DNA of 6,195 nucleotides from Clostridiales bacterium (GCA_031262335.1 JAISHX010000065.1:1-6195), one strand, 5' to 3'; numbered from the stretch's first letter, positions 1 through 5,672 are shown. The notes: generated from the sequence alone by a model not told the origin. Numbers and translations: made by a program.

Positions 1-348
1 TGACGGTCTTAACCCAATCCCATCTCCTCTTATACCGACATAAAATACTATATTCATATTTTCAATTTGTCCGAAAAGGTATCTAATAAGCTTTTGAACC
101 TGCGAGGTCTGGCTTGTAAAATTTTCATGTACAAAAAACTCTTCTTTTGTAATATTACTCTCATCTTTTATCTCGTTATATTTTAATCTAATGAGGTCTA
201 GCAATTCCATATGGCTTTCTAATTCGTCGTTGTGCAAAGATGTAATGGCGTGGTATTCTTCTTCACAGAGCAATACCACTCTTTCATTTTTTGAAATAAA
301 ATCTGCAATTTCATAAAAATTGCAATTTTCAGCATTTATTTCTAACAA
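1..348 (-). CDS. Hypothetical protein, N-terminal 116 residues (partial at window edge)
   Basis: I do not recognise this protein. The minus strand is open from a TTG codon at 346-348 to the window edge, giving 116 residues beginning MLEINAENCNFYEIADF and ending IGLRPS. The start is well supported: an AAGGGGG ribosome binding site lies at 356-362, 7 nt upstream, and an in-frame stop (361-363) precedes it closely, so no earlier start is possible. The only in-frame ATG is codon 47, with no clear ribosome binding site. A near-consensus promoter at 408-436 fits this gene. The product looks soluble, rich in Glu, Asn, Ile and Leu, with no signal peptide or membrane segment. Residues 37-60 look helical and residues 98-116 (NIVFYVGIRGDGIG) look like a strand followed by a glycine loop. 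By eye it is more AT-rich than the genes to the right, which could mean recent acquisition. It is divergent from thyX and probably functionally unrelated. Confidence 0.75.
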   Translation of the reverse strand, partial: MLEINAENCNFYEIADFISKNERVVLLCEEEYHAITSLHNDELESHMELLDLIRLKYNEIKDESNITKEEFFVHENFTSQTSQVQKLIRYLFGQIENMNIVFYVGIRGDGIGLRPS

Positions 349-355
349 AGTAAGT

Positions 356-362
356 CCCCCTT
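356..362 (-). promoter_or_regulatory. Ribosome binding site deciding a TTG start
   Basis: Read on the minus strand this is AAGGGGG, followed by a 7-nt spacer and the TTG at 346-348. It fixes the start of the left-edge gene, because an in-frame stop overlaps this site and no ATG lies near it. Confidence 0.75.
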
Positions 363-407
363 ACCAATTTTAGATTTTCCCGTATGCTATATGGCTATAC
401 ATCTAAT

Positions 408-436
408 ATATTACTACTAAACTGCCTAAAAGTCAA
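408..436 (-). promoter_or_regulatory. Sigma-A promoter for the left-edge gene
   Basis: On the minus strand, TTGACT (431-436) is followed by exactly 17 nt and then TAATAT (408-413). This is close to the TTGACA/TATAAT consensus at ideal spacing. Transcription would begin near 401, giving a leader of about 50 nt before the TTG start. A perfect 14-bp palindrome, AACAAAATTTTGTT (436-449), abuts the -35 box and could be an operator; that role is inference. Confidence 0.7.
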
Positions 437-623
437 ACAAAATTTTGTTGAGGTGATGAAAAAGCATTTTCAATATCTCCATCAAAAGCCGCTCCATAAA
501 AGTCAAAATTCCCCTCGTGATTTGCTTTTCATTAAACCGCAAAAATGATTGAAAAAATCGAATAACCGTGTTACTATAGTGTTACTAATAGCTCCGATTT
601 ACACCTATTTCAGACAGGCTCAA

Positions 624-643
624 AGTTCAAAGAATGTTGAACT
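624..643. repeat. Inverted repeat upstream of the thyX promoter (candidate operator)
   Basis: The sequence is a perfect 7-bp inverted repeat, AGTTCAA and TTGAACT, separated by 6 nt. The half-site TTGAAC recurs at 670-675 inside the promoter spacer, and TCAA-GCG-TTGA (656-666) overlaps the -35 box. The clustering around one promoter suggests binding of a dimeric regulator. No regulator family is identifiable from the motif, so the role is inference. Confidence 0.4.
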
Positions 644-662
644 AATCGGGCATTTTCAAGCG

Positions 663-691
663 TTGACTTTTGAACTTTTTCATGTTATAAT
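663..691 (+). promoter_or_regulatory. Sigma-A promoter upstream of thyX
   Basis: TTGACT (663-668), a 17-nt spacer, and a perfect TATAAT (686-691) make this the best promoter in the window. Transcription would start near 698, giving a leader of about 130 nt before the thyX start. The next plus-strand gene is thyX, which it presumably drives, perhaps together with ymxH, nrdR and sir2. Confidence 0.75.
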
Positions 692-785
692 AAAATCAGT
701 ACAAAGCGAACGTACAAATAAAGCGAAAAGAACGCAGAAATAAAATGAAAGGGACAAATAGCAAACAATCTCTACGAGATTATTT

Positions 786-802
786 AAAGTTTATTAAACT
801 TT
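786..802. repeat. Palindrome next to a second TATAAT before thyX
   Basis: AAAGTTT and AAACTTT form a perfect 7-bp inverted repeat with a 3-nt centre. A consensus TATAAT (803-808) follows at once, but nothing resembling a good -35 box stands 16-18 nt before it. The pair could be an operator with a secondary promoter giving a leader of about 15 nt, or a weak AT-only hairpin in the leader of the main transcript. Neither reading can be decided from sequence alone. Confidence 0.3.
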
Positions 803-829
803 TATAATGTTATTTGTTACGGTGTTACA

Positions 830-1453
830 TTGAATATAATAAAACCGTATGCGGAAATATTATCCGAAACTGATTATAACGAAATTTTACGTCTTGTTGA
901 ATTAGCCGGACGTGTTTGCTACAAGTCCGAACAAAATATTTCTGACGGAAGTGCCGAAAAATTTGTTTCTGCAATAATACGGCGCGGACACGAATCTGTT
1001 ATCGAACATTTTTCCGTCAGTGTAAGATTTATTGTTGACAGAGGAATTTCTCATGAAATTGTACGCCACAGAATTGCAAGTTTCAGTCAAGAGTCGACAC
1101 GATATTGTAATTATTCTCAAGAAAAATTCGGACGTGAACTTACTTTCATTGCTCCGTGCTTTTTTACGGAGCAAAGCATACAACAAAAATTGTGGGAACA
1201 GTCTGTTCGGGAAGCAGAAATTTCTTATTTTAAATTGCTTGATTCAGGTGCAAAACCCGAAGAGGCGCGTTCGGTTTTGCCTAATTCCGTTAAGACAGAG
1301 CTTGTTATGACGGCAAATTTGCGTGAATGGCGGCATTTTATGAAATTAAGGACAGCTCCTGCCGCACACCCGCAAATGCGTGAAGTGGCAAAACCTCTCC
1401 TTGCGGAATTTAAAAAACGTTATTGCGTGTTTTTTGAAGATATTGCGGAGTAA
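830..1453 (+). CDS. thyX: FAD-dependent thymidylate synthase ThyX
   Basis: This enzyme makes dTMP from dUMP using methylenetetrahydrofolate as carbon donor and FAD with NADPH as reductant. It is the flavin-dependent alternative to ThyA and acts as a cytosolic homotetramer. The 207-residue product is of normal length. The ThyX signature RHRIASFSQESTRY lies at residues 79-92, fitting the RHRX7S motif. The downstream block EWRHFMKLRTAPAAHPQMRE (167-184 and neighbours) carries the conserved arginine and His/Gln-type dUMP and flavin contacts. The RVCYKS segment near residue 28 is also family-typical. The start is TTG at 830: an in-frame stop at 785-787 leaves no ATG or GTG upstream, and the N-terminus matches the family. 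No good ribosome binding site precedes it, which is odd. A ThyX enzyme suggests that the organism may lack ThyA, though this window cannot show that. Confidence 0.95.
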   Translation: MNIIKPYAEILSETDYNEILRLVELAGRVCYKSEQNISDGSAEKFVSAIIRRGHESVIEHFSVSVRFIVDRGISHEIVRHRIASFSQESTRYCNYSQEKFGRELTFIAPCFFTEQSIQQKLWEQSVREAEISYFKLLDSGAKPEEARSVLPNSVKTELVMTANLREWRHFMKLRTAPAAHPQMREVAKPLLAEFKKRYCVFFEDIAE

Positions 1454-1470
1454 CGTTAAAATTTCAATCA

Positions 1471-1486
1471 TATAATACGATATAAT
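1471..1486 (+). promoter_or_regulatory. Two tandem TATAAT boxes before ymxH
   Basis: TATAAT occurs at 1471-1476 and again at 1481-1486, inside the 53-nt gap between thyX and ymxH. Neither has a clear -35 box or an extended -10 TG, so this is only a possible internal promoter. If it is used, the ymxH-nrdR-sir2 genes could be expressed separately from thyX. Confidence 0.3.
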
Positions 1487-1506
1487 TATTGTATGGACGT
1501 GGATTT

Positions 1507-1761
1507 ATGAGATTATACGAAATAAAACAAAAAGAAGTAATTAACGTACGCGACGGCGACAGGCTCGGGCTTGTATCCGACCTTAATATTGACGAAACTT
1601 GCGGCAAAATCTGTGAACTGATTATCCCTGCCCCGGGCAGGATTCTCGGTGTGTTCGGCAGAGAACAGGAATACCGGATTCCGTGGTCTTGCGTACGCAA
1701 ACTTGGCGACGACCTTATTATTGTTGAATGTGATACAGTAAAAGTTCTTTTCGATTGCTGA
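1507..1761 (+). CDS. ymxH: YlmC/YmxH-family PRC-barrel protein
   Basis: This 84-residue protein belongs to the small PRC-barrel family named after Bacillus subtilis YlmC and YmxH. The family is usually annotated as sporulation-related, but its biochemical role is not established. The beginning MRLYEIKQKEVINVRDGDRLG, the central D-x-x-x-G-K-I strand pair, the P-A-P-G-R loop and the late IPWSCVRKLGDDLIIVE segment fit the family pattern end to end. The ATG at 1507 is chosen because the family starts with MRL at this point; an in-frame TTG at 1489 would add six residues with no homologous counterpart. A weak GGA-containing ribosome binding site (1494-1499) lies 7 nt upstream. It has no membrane segment. 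It sits between thyX and nrdR on the same strand, 53 nt from each. The family name does not prove that this organism forms spores. Confidence 0.85.
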   Translation: MRLYEIKQKEVINVRDGDRLGLVSDLNIDETCGKICELIIPAPGRILGVFGREQEYRIPWSCVRKLGDDLIIVECDTVKVLFDC

Positions 1762-1789
1762 ACAATCAGCGGGCGGCAAAATACCGCCC
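1757..1789 (+). other. Two stacked hairpins between ymxH and nrdR
   Basis: GCTGA-ACAA-TCAGC (1757-1770) spans the ymxH stop codon and is followed directly by GGGCGG-CAAAATA-CCGCCC (1771-1789). The second is GC-rich and perfect, but no T-run follows, so it is not a standard intrinsic terminator. It could modulate read-through, protect an mRNA end or mark a processing site before nrdR. Confidence 0.45.
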
Positions 1790-1798
1790 ATAATATTC

Positions 1799-1803
1799 GG
1801 AGG
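1799..1803 (+). promoter_or_regulatory. Ribosome binding site of nrdR
   Basis: GGAGG stands 11 nt before the ATG at 1815. The spacing is slightly long but acceptable. Confidence 0.7.
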
Positions 1804-1814
1804 ATTATTTAATT

Positions 1815-2285
1815 ATGAAATGTCCGTTCTGCAATGCGCTTGACTCAACAAAAGTGACGGATTCGCGTACTGTTGACGACGGCAAAGCAATAAAAAGACG
1901 GCGCATGTGTGAATTATGCAATGAAAGATTTACTACCTATGAACGTGTAGATGAAATTCAAATGACTGTAATAAAAAGAAACGGCTCCCGCGAAACTTTT
2001 AACAGAGCAAAAATTTTTAACAGCGTAATCCGCGCATGCAATAAAAGAACAGTTACATCAAAACAAATTGAGCAGCTTGTTGACGAAACTGAATCTTCTT
2101 TTGCTAATTCTATGCGGCGTGAAATTCCTACGTGTGAAATCGGCGAAATTGTCATGACGAAACTCAAAAAATTGGACGAAGTGTCGTATGTACGTTTTGC
2201 GTCTGTGTATCGTGAATTTAAAGACATTGACTCATTTATGGATGAACTTTCAAAACTGTTGCATGAAAAAGGAACATCCAACTAA
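1815..2285 (+). CDS. nrdR: Transcriptional repressor NrdR
   Basis: NrdR represses ribonucleotide reductase genes by binding NrdR boxes, sensing ATP and dATP through its ATP-cone. The product has 156 residues, the usual length. The N-terminal zinc ribbon uses C3, C6, C32 and C35 (CPFC and CELC). The family signature KRRRMCELCNERFTTYER follows. The ATP-cone spans about 49-139 and opens with VIKRNGSRETFNRAKIF. The sequence SYVRFASVYREFKDIDSF near the C-terminus is also diagnostic. The start is the only ATG with a ribosome binding site (GGAGG). The stop lies 13 nt before the start of sir2, so the two form one transcription unit. I found no clear pair of NrdR boxes in this window, so its own targets presumably lie elsewhere. 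Being downstream of thyX places two dNTP-supply functions side by side. Confidence 0.96.
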   Translation: MKCPFCNALDSTKVTDSRTVDDGKAIKRRRMCELCNERFTTYERVDEIQMTVIKRNGSRETFNRAKIFNSVIRACNKRTVTSKQIEQLVDETESSFANSMRREIPTCEIGEIVMTKLKKLDEVSYVRFASVYREFKDIDSFMDELSKLLHEKGTSN

Positions 2286-2292
2286 AGGCAGG
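2284..2292 (+). promoter_or_regulatory. Ribosome binding site deciding the sir2 start
   Basis: AAAGGCAGG overlaps the nrdR stop codon and ends 6 nt before the ATG at 2299. It selects that ATG over an in-frame ATG at 2188 that would lie inside nrdR. Confidence 0.65.
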
Positions 2293-2298
2293 TGTGGC

Positions 2299-3012
2299 AT
2301 GATTAACGAACTGAAAAAACTTATGAATGAAGGCGGTGTTGTTTTTTTCGGCGGAGCCGGCGTTTCAACAGAAAGCGGCTTGCCGGATTTTCGCAGTGTC
2401 GACGGACTTTATAGTCAAAAGTACAAATTTCCTCCCGAAACTATTCTCTCTCATCAATTCTTTTTTAATCATACTTCCGACTTCTTTGAATTTTACCGTG
2501 AAAAACTTGTAATGCCTCATGTTTTGCCGAACGACGCACACAAAGCACTTGCGCAGCTTGAACAAGAGGGAAAACTTACGGCTGTTGTAACTCAAAACAT
2601 AGATAACCTACACCAAGAAGCAGGCAGTAAAAATGTTTTTGAACTGCATGGGTCAATTCACAGGAATTACTGTATACAATGCGGCAAATTTTTCGGCATA
2701 GAAAAAATTCGTCAAGAAAATATTCCAACGTGTGAATGCGGCGGCATAGTTAAACCCGATGTTGTTCTGTTTGATGAATCTCTTAACGACAAAGTTATTG
2801 AAGGTGCCGTAAATGCTATTGCAAAAGCGAAAACTCTTATCGTTGGCGGGACTTCTTTGGGAGTTTATCCTGCCGCGGGACTTTTACGCTTTTTCAAAAA
2901 AGGGAAAATTGTTTTAATAAACAAAACCGAAACTCCTCTTGATTGTTCTGCCGATTTAGTTTTTCATGAAAGCATCGGAAACGTTTTTCGTAAAGTTTGT
3001 ACAATCTGTTGA
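2299..3012 (+). CDS. cobB: Sir2-family NAD-dependent protein deacylase (sirtuin)
   Basis: Sirtuins remove acetyl or other acyl groups from protein lysines, consuming NAD and releasing nicotinamide and O-acyl-ADP-ribose. The 237-residue product has the full motif set: GAGVSTESGLPDFRS (19-33) for NAD, TQNIDNLHQEAGS (98-110), the catalytic histidine in ELHGS (H117), a zinc site formed by C125, C128, C145 and C147, KPDVVLFDESL (152-162) and GGTSLGVYPAAGLL (183-196). The C-x-C second half of the zinc site and the acidic DES segment resemble Clostridia-type sirtuins as I remember them. The ATG at 2299 is chosen because the protein then begins with the expected short helix before the NAD motif, and it has a ribosome binding site. 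A start at 2188 would overlap nrdR by about 100 nt. It is co-transcribed with nrdR. Its substrates cannot be inferred. Confidence 0.94.
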   Translation: MINELKKLMNEGGVVFFGGAGVSTESGLPDFRSVDGLYSQKYKFPPETILSHQFFFNHTSDFFEFYREKLVMPHVLPNDAHKALAQLEQEGKLTAVVTQNIDNLHQEAGSKNVFELHGSIHRNYCIQCGKFFGIEKIRQENIPTCECGGIVKPDVVLFDESLNDKVIEGAVNAIAKAKTLIVGGTSLGVYPAAGLLRFFKKGKIVLINKTETPLDCSADLVFHESIGNVFRKVCTIC

Positions 3013-3020
3013 CTTAGGAG

Positions 3021-3123
3021 CTATAGTTGTTTAACTTAAAACTTAAACAACACGGTAAGCCCTTTGGATTAACCTCATTACGCTGTGCTATATTCGGTGA
3101 TTTTTTAAGTTAAGTAACTATGG
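3021..3123. repeat. Long inverted repeat, MITE-like or structured RNA
   Basis: Positions 3021-3041 and 3103-3123 are inverted copies: 18 of 21 positions are complementary and the other three would be G-U pairs in RNA. The inner 11 bp (TTAACTTAAAA and TTTTAAGTTAA) are perfect. The 61-nt centre has further weak pairing. A TA dinucleotide precedes GTTGTTTAAC (3024-3025) and another follows the matching right end (3119-3120). This is what a small non-autonomous element with TA target duplication would look like, giving a 93-bp element at 3026-3118. No open frame or transposase is present. A folded 5' leader or 3' end of the sir2 transcript is the alternative. The structure is visible; the identity is inference. 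Confidence 0.5.
3026..3051. repeat. Local hairpin competing with the long inverted repeat
   Basis: GTTGTTTAA (3026-3034) and TTAAACAAC (3043-3051) form a perfect 9-bp stem with an 8-nt loop, 13 nt after the sir2 stop. The left arm is the same sequence that pairs with 3110-3118 in the longer inverted repeat, so the two folds exclude each other. No T-run follows, so it is not a canonical terminator. Confidence 0.5.
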
Positions 3124-3130
3124 TAAGTAA

Positions 3131-3167
3131 AAAAATCAATCGAAGAAAAACTTTAGCATTGATTTTT
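3131..3167. terminator. AT-rich hairpin, possible weak bidirectional terminator
   Basis: AAAAATCAAT and ATTGATTTTT form a 10-bp stem. Inside it GAAG and CTTT can add four pairs (one of them G-U) around an AAAAA loop. The T-run is part of the stem, with a matching A-run on the other side, as in some bidirectional terminators. The stem is poor in G and C, so strength would be low. It would end the nrdR-sir2 transcript before the chemoreceptor promoter. Confidence 0.35.
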
Positions 3168-3177
3168 ACGGCAATCT

Positions 3178-3206
3178 TTGTTAAACTATATTAGGTAATG
3201 TAATTT
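3178..3206 (+). promoter_or_regulatory. Likely sigma-A promoter of the chemoreceptor gene
   Basis: TTGTTA (3178-3183), a 17-nt spacer and TAATTT (3201-3206) lie before the receptor gene, placing the transcription start near 3213. The match is moderate. I see no convincing sigma-28 flagellar-type promoter (TAAA with GCCGATAA) in this spacer. Confidence 0.45.
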
Positions 3207-3224
3207 TTTAAAGTTAAATTCATC

Positions 3225-3230
3225 GGGGGG
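3225..3230 (+). promoter_or_regulatory. G-rich ribosome binding site of the chemoreceptor
   Basis: A run of six G residues ends 9 nt before the ATG at 3240. It fixes this ATG over the later in-frame ATG codons at residues 6, 10 and 11. Confidence 0.65.
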
Positions 3231-3239
3231 AAATATTCC

Positions 3240-5663
3240 ATGAGAAATTTTAAAATGTCATCGAAAATGATGACTATGACCGGCACGTTTATCGTTGCAT
3301 TGGTCGCGCTTTTCTTTGTAGCATTTTTCTATATGAAACAAATCAGCGGATTTTCCGGTATACTGAACACAGCATCAATAGCTCCTGTCGAATATATGTA
3401 TAATGCGTCAAAAAATTTCAATACAATAAAAGGGGTGGCGGATGAACTATCTTCTTCCGATAACAAAAGTCTTGCCACCGATATTGAAACTGTACAAACA
3501 GCTGCCGCCGCTGTAAGTTTGTCACTAAATAACCTGGATGCCGCCCTTACCGATGTGCAATCCGATAAGCGTCTTACGTTAACAAAAACAGCAATCGAAA
3601 ACTGGAACGTATATTCAGGATTTTTAAATCAGGCAATAGACGCGGCTCAGGCAGGCAACTTTAATTCTGTAAACAGTTTGTTTACATTGAGCATGGTTAC
3701 ATCAAGAAATAGCCTTGATACTTGCTTTGACCAACTTATTGAACAATCTATTTCAGACGGTGCTTCAATTGCCGTACTTGCAGAAAACGAGTTTAGCGAA
3801 GCAACTCTTATTTTCGGTTCAATAGGCGGTGTGGCGCTTGTAGTGGTTGTTGTTCTTTCAATACTGATAACTTTTTCTATTACAAAACCGGCAAAGAAGT
3901 TTATTCGTACTCTTGATGCCGCTGCCGAAGGCAACTTTGATTTAGTGGAAGAAAATAAAAATAAAGATGAGTTTGGTCATCTTTCACGTTCGCTTGCCAA
4001 AGTTCTGACAAATGTAAATAATCTTATTAAATCTTTCAAAGAGCTTAACACAAAGTTTGACGAAGGTGAAATAAGTTTCCGCATTAAAGAAATTGAATTT
4101 GAAGGCGAATATCGTCAGGCAGCAGCTGCATTTAATGAAGTTCTGAAAAATCTTCTTATTGATATGCAAGATTATATTGCAGGCGTGCGTTCGGTTGCCA
4201 AAGGTAACTTTGATATTCAAGTAAAAGAATATGTCGGTGAAAAGTCAGTCATGGGTACATCACTTAACCTCTTGCTTGATAATATCAGAGCAATTTCAAA
4301 CGATGTTACGAATCTTGCAAAAAATGCAACCGAAGGTAATCTTACAACAAAAGTACACGCCGCAAACTTTGAAGGCAGCTGGCGTTCTCTTGCGGAATTA
4401 TTAAATTATCTTCTTGATTCTGTAAACAAACCTATATCTGATATTATGAACGCGCTGACGCAACTTGCAGGCGGTAATCTTAGCATAAGAATAGATAATG
4501 AATATAGCGGAAGCTATAAAGAAATGAAAGATTGCGTAAATGATACATGCGAAACTATTGGGTCTTACTTGACTGAAATGTCCACTGTTTTGTCTGAAAT
4601 GGCTAACAATAACTTTGCTGTTTCAATAAAACGTCCTTACATTGGAGACTTTAATGCTATTAAAAATTCAATCAACACAATAATTGAAGGACTTAACAGG
4701 ATTTTCCACTCGTTTATTATATCAGTTGACCAGTTTGTTGACAGCGCAAAAACTGTTTCCGAATCTTCTGTCATTTTATCAGACGGATCAACAACTCAGG
4801 CGGCATCAATTGAGGAGCTTAACGCCTCTATCGACACAATCAGCGAACATACTTCCCGCTCCGCAACAGACGCAGAACAGGCAAACCACCTTGCACTTGC
4901 ATCAAAAGAACACGCCGCGTTTGTTAATGAAGAAATGCACAAAATGCTTGATGCAATGGCTGAAATTAAAGTTTCATCCGAGAATATCTCGCGCATTAAC
5001 AAAGTTATTGAGGATATTTCTATACAAACAAACTTACTTGCGCTTAATGCGTCTGTCGAAGCGGCGCGTGCAGGTGAACACGGCAAAGGTTTTGCGGTTG
5101 TTGCCGAACAAGTTCGTAATCTTGCCGGACGCAGTCAAGACGCCGCAACTGAAGCTAACGAGCTTATTATAATATCTAATACACGCGTTGACGAAGGGCG
5201 TGAAATTGCCCAATCAACCGCTGTTGCACTAAAGAAAATTGTTGACGACTTTAATGAAGTTTCGGGCATTATTTCCGGCATTGCTACTGCCTCAACAAAT
5301 CAGGCGGATTCAATCCACCAGATTCAGTCCGGAATTTCACAAATTTCAGAAGTTGTCCAAAATACTTCCACAAAATCAGGTGAGATGGCAATAACCAGCG
5401 AGAGCCTTTCAGCACAGTCGGAAACTTTAAAGAAAATGGTATCAATCTTTAATCTTAAAAAAGGTAAACAGAAATTTATTGATAAAGCAAAAGACGCCGC
5501 GGCACGCCGTGAAGCAGCAGAAAAGGAACAGCTTGAGCAAGAATCGGCGGCACAGCAAGACGTTGCTGAAGTTGCCGAAGATGTTCAGCAAAATCCGGAA
5601 ACTCAAAGCAGTATTGACGAAGCCGTTGTCGTTGATGAACAAACAGCAGAAAATATTATATAG
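3240..5663 (+). CDS. Methyl-accepting chemotaxis protein with tandem HAMP repeats
   Basis: This 807-residue transmembrane chemoreceptor should signal through CheW and CheA. TM1 covers about 12-32. An extracytoplasmic, mostly helical sensor domain covers 33-187 and TM2 about 189-213. A canonical HAMP follows (215-263, with GNF and DEFG). Five further HAMP-like units then have their G/N-N-F/L landmark at 276, 322, 366, 412 and 457, about 45 residues apart. The signalling domain covers about 500-740, with the tip [20 protein letters not shown] (596-615) and [26 protein letters not shown] (519-530) fits a methylation site. Residues 741-807 form a polar tail rich in Ala, Glu and Gln with no CheR-binding NWETF-type end. 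The ligand cannot be predicted. It has its own promoter and converges on a second receptor gene. The length is above the usual 540-680 residues because of the extra HAMP units and tail. Confidence 0.93.
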   Translation: MRNFKMSSKMMTMTGTFIVALVALFFVAFFYMKQISGFSGILNTASIAPVEYMYNASKNFNTIKGVADELSSSDNKSLATDIETVQTAAAAVSLSLNNLDAALTDVQSDKRLTLTKTAIENWNVYSGFLNQAIDAAQAGNFNSVNSLFTLSMVTSRNSLDTCFDQLIEQSISDGASIAVLAENEFSEATLIFGSIGGVALVVVVVLSILITFSITKPAKKFIRTLDAAAEGNFDLVEENKNKDEFGHLSRSLAKVLTNVNNLIKSFKELNTKFDEGEISFRIKEIEFEGEYRQAAAAFNEVLKNLLIDMQDYIAGVRSVAKGNFDIQVKEYVGEKSVMGTSLNLLLDNIRAISNDVTNLAKNATEGNLTTKVHAANFEGSWRSLAELLNYLLDSVNKPISDIMNALTQLAGGNLSIRIDNEYSGSYKEMKDCVNDTCETIGSYLTEMSTVLSEMANNNFAVSIKRPYIGDFNAIKNSINTIIEGLNRIFHSFIISVDQFVDSAKTVSESSVILSDGSTTQAASIEELNASIDTISEHTSRSATDAEQANHLALASKEHAAFVNEEMHKMLDAMAEIKVSSENISRINKVIEDISIQTNLLALNASVEAARAGEHGKGFAVVAEQVRNLAGRSQDAATEANELIIISNTRVDEGREIAQSTAVALKKIVDDFNEVSGIISGIATASTNQADSIHQIQSGISQISEVVQNTSTKSGEMAITSESLSAQSETLKKMVSIFNLKKGKQKFIDKAKDAAARREAAEKEQLEQESAAQQDVAEVAEDVQQNPETQSSIDEAVVVDEQTAENII
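4029..4700 (+). repeat. Region encoding five HAMP-like protein repeats
   Basis: Residues 264-487 of the receptor hold five degenerate repeats of 44-46 residues: a helix, then G/N-N-F/L with alternating hydrophobic residues, then a short aromatic-glycine segment (FEGEY, YVGEK, FEGSW, YSGSY, YIGDF), then a second helix with N-x-x-L-type spacing. This matches poly-HAMP arrays. Repeats are diverged in DNA, so they are old, not recent duplications. Confidence 0.7.
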
Positions 5664-5672
5664 TCGTTATAA

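Larger units (their letters stand above)
349..829. other. Divergent intergenic region, 481 nt
   Basis: No convincing gene lies here. The region is very AT-rich and holds outward-facing promoters for the two flanking genes. It also holds short repeats: an 11-bp direct repeat TAAAAGTCAAA at 427-437 and 497-507, a 9-bp repeat GTGTTACTA at 568-576 and 579-587, and palindromes at 436-449, 624-643, 656-666 and 786-802. The stretch from about 450 to 620 shows nothing else I can interpret. A 64-codon frame (549-743, TTG start) runs straight through the plus-strand promoter and lacks a ribosome binding site, so I do not call it a gene. Confidence 0.6.

Noticed and set aside
456..548. 30-codon ATG frame after GAGGTG
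   Set aside because: The purine-rich site is only 2 nt from the ATG, too close to work well. The peptide is unremarkable and no plus-strand promoter precedes it.
701..731. CGAAC segments suggesting a LexA-type SOS box near thyX
   Set aside because: Only half-sites are present. The inverted GTTC partner needed for the Gram-positive LexA box is absent.
549..743. 64-codon frame with a TTG start
   Set aside because: It has no ribosome binding site, covers the best promoter in the window and its translation has no recognisable features.
745..807. 20-codon frame in the thyX leader, a possible leader peptide
   Set aside because: There is no ribosome binding site, no runs of a regulatory codon, and no convincing terminator or antiterminator around it.
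1032..1310. 92-codon plus-strand frame inside thyX
   Set aside because: It is a shadow of the thyX coding frame with no homology or start signal.
2188..2298. Upstream in-frame extension of the sirtuin to an ATG inside nrdR
   Set aside because: It would overlap nrdR by about 100 nt, has no ribosome binding site and adds sequence unlike any sirtuin N-terminus.
3029..3115. attC-like integron recombination site (GTTTAAC and GTTAAGT fit the RYYYAAC and GTTRRRY core sites)
   Set aside because: The motifs are short and degenerate. The arms pair continuously without the usual unpaired spacer, and the flanking genes are chromosomal with no cassette or integrase. I keep the plain inverted-repeat call.
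4684..5172. 162-codon plus-strand frame inside the chemoreceptor
   Set aside because: It is an alternate frame of a strongly conserved signalling domain, with biased composition (Leu, Gln, Thr) and no ribosome binding site.
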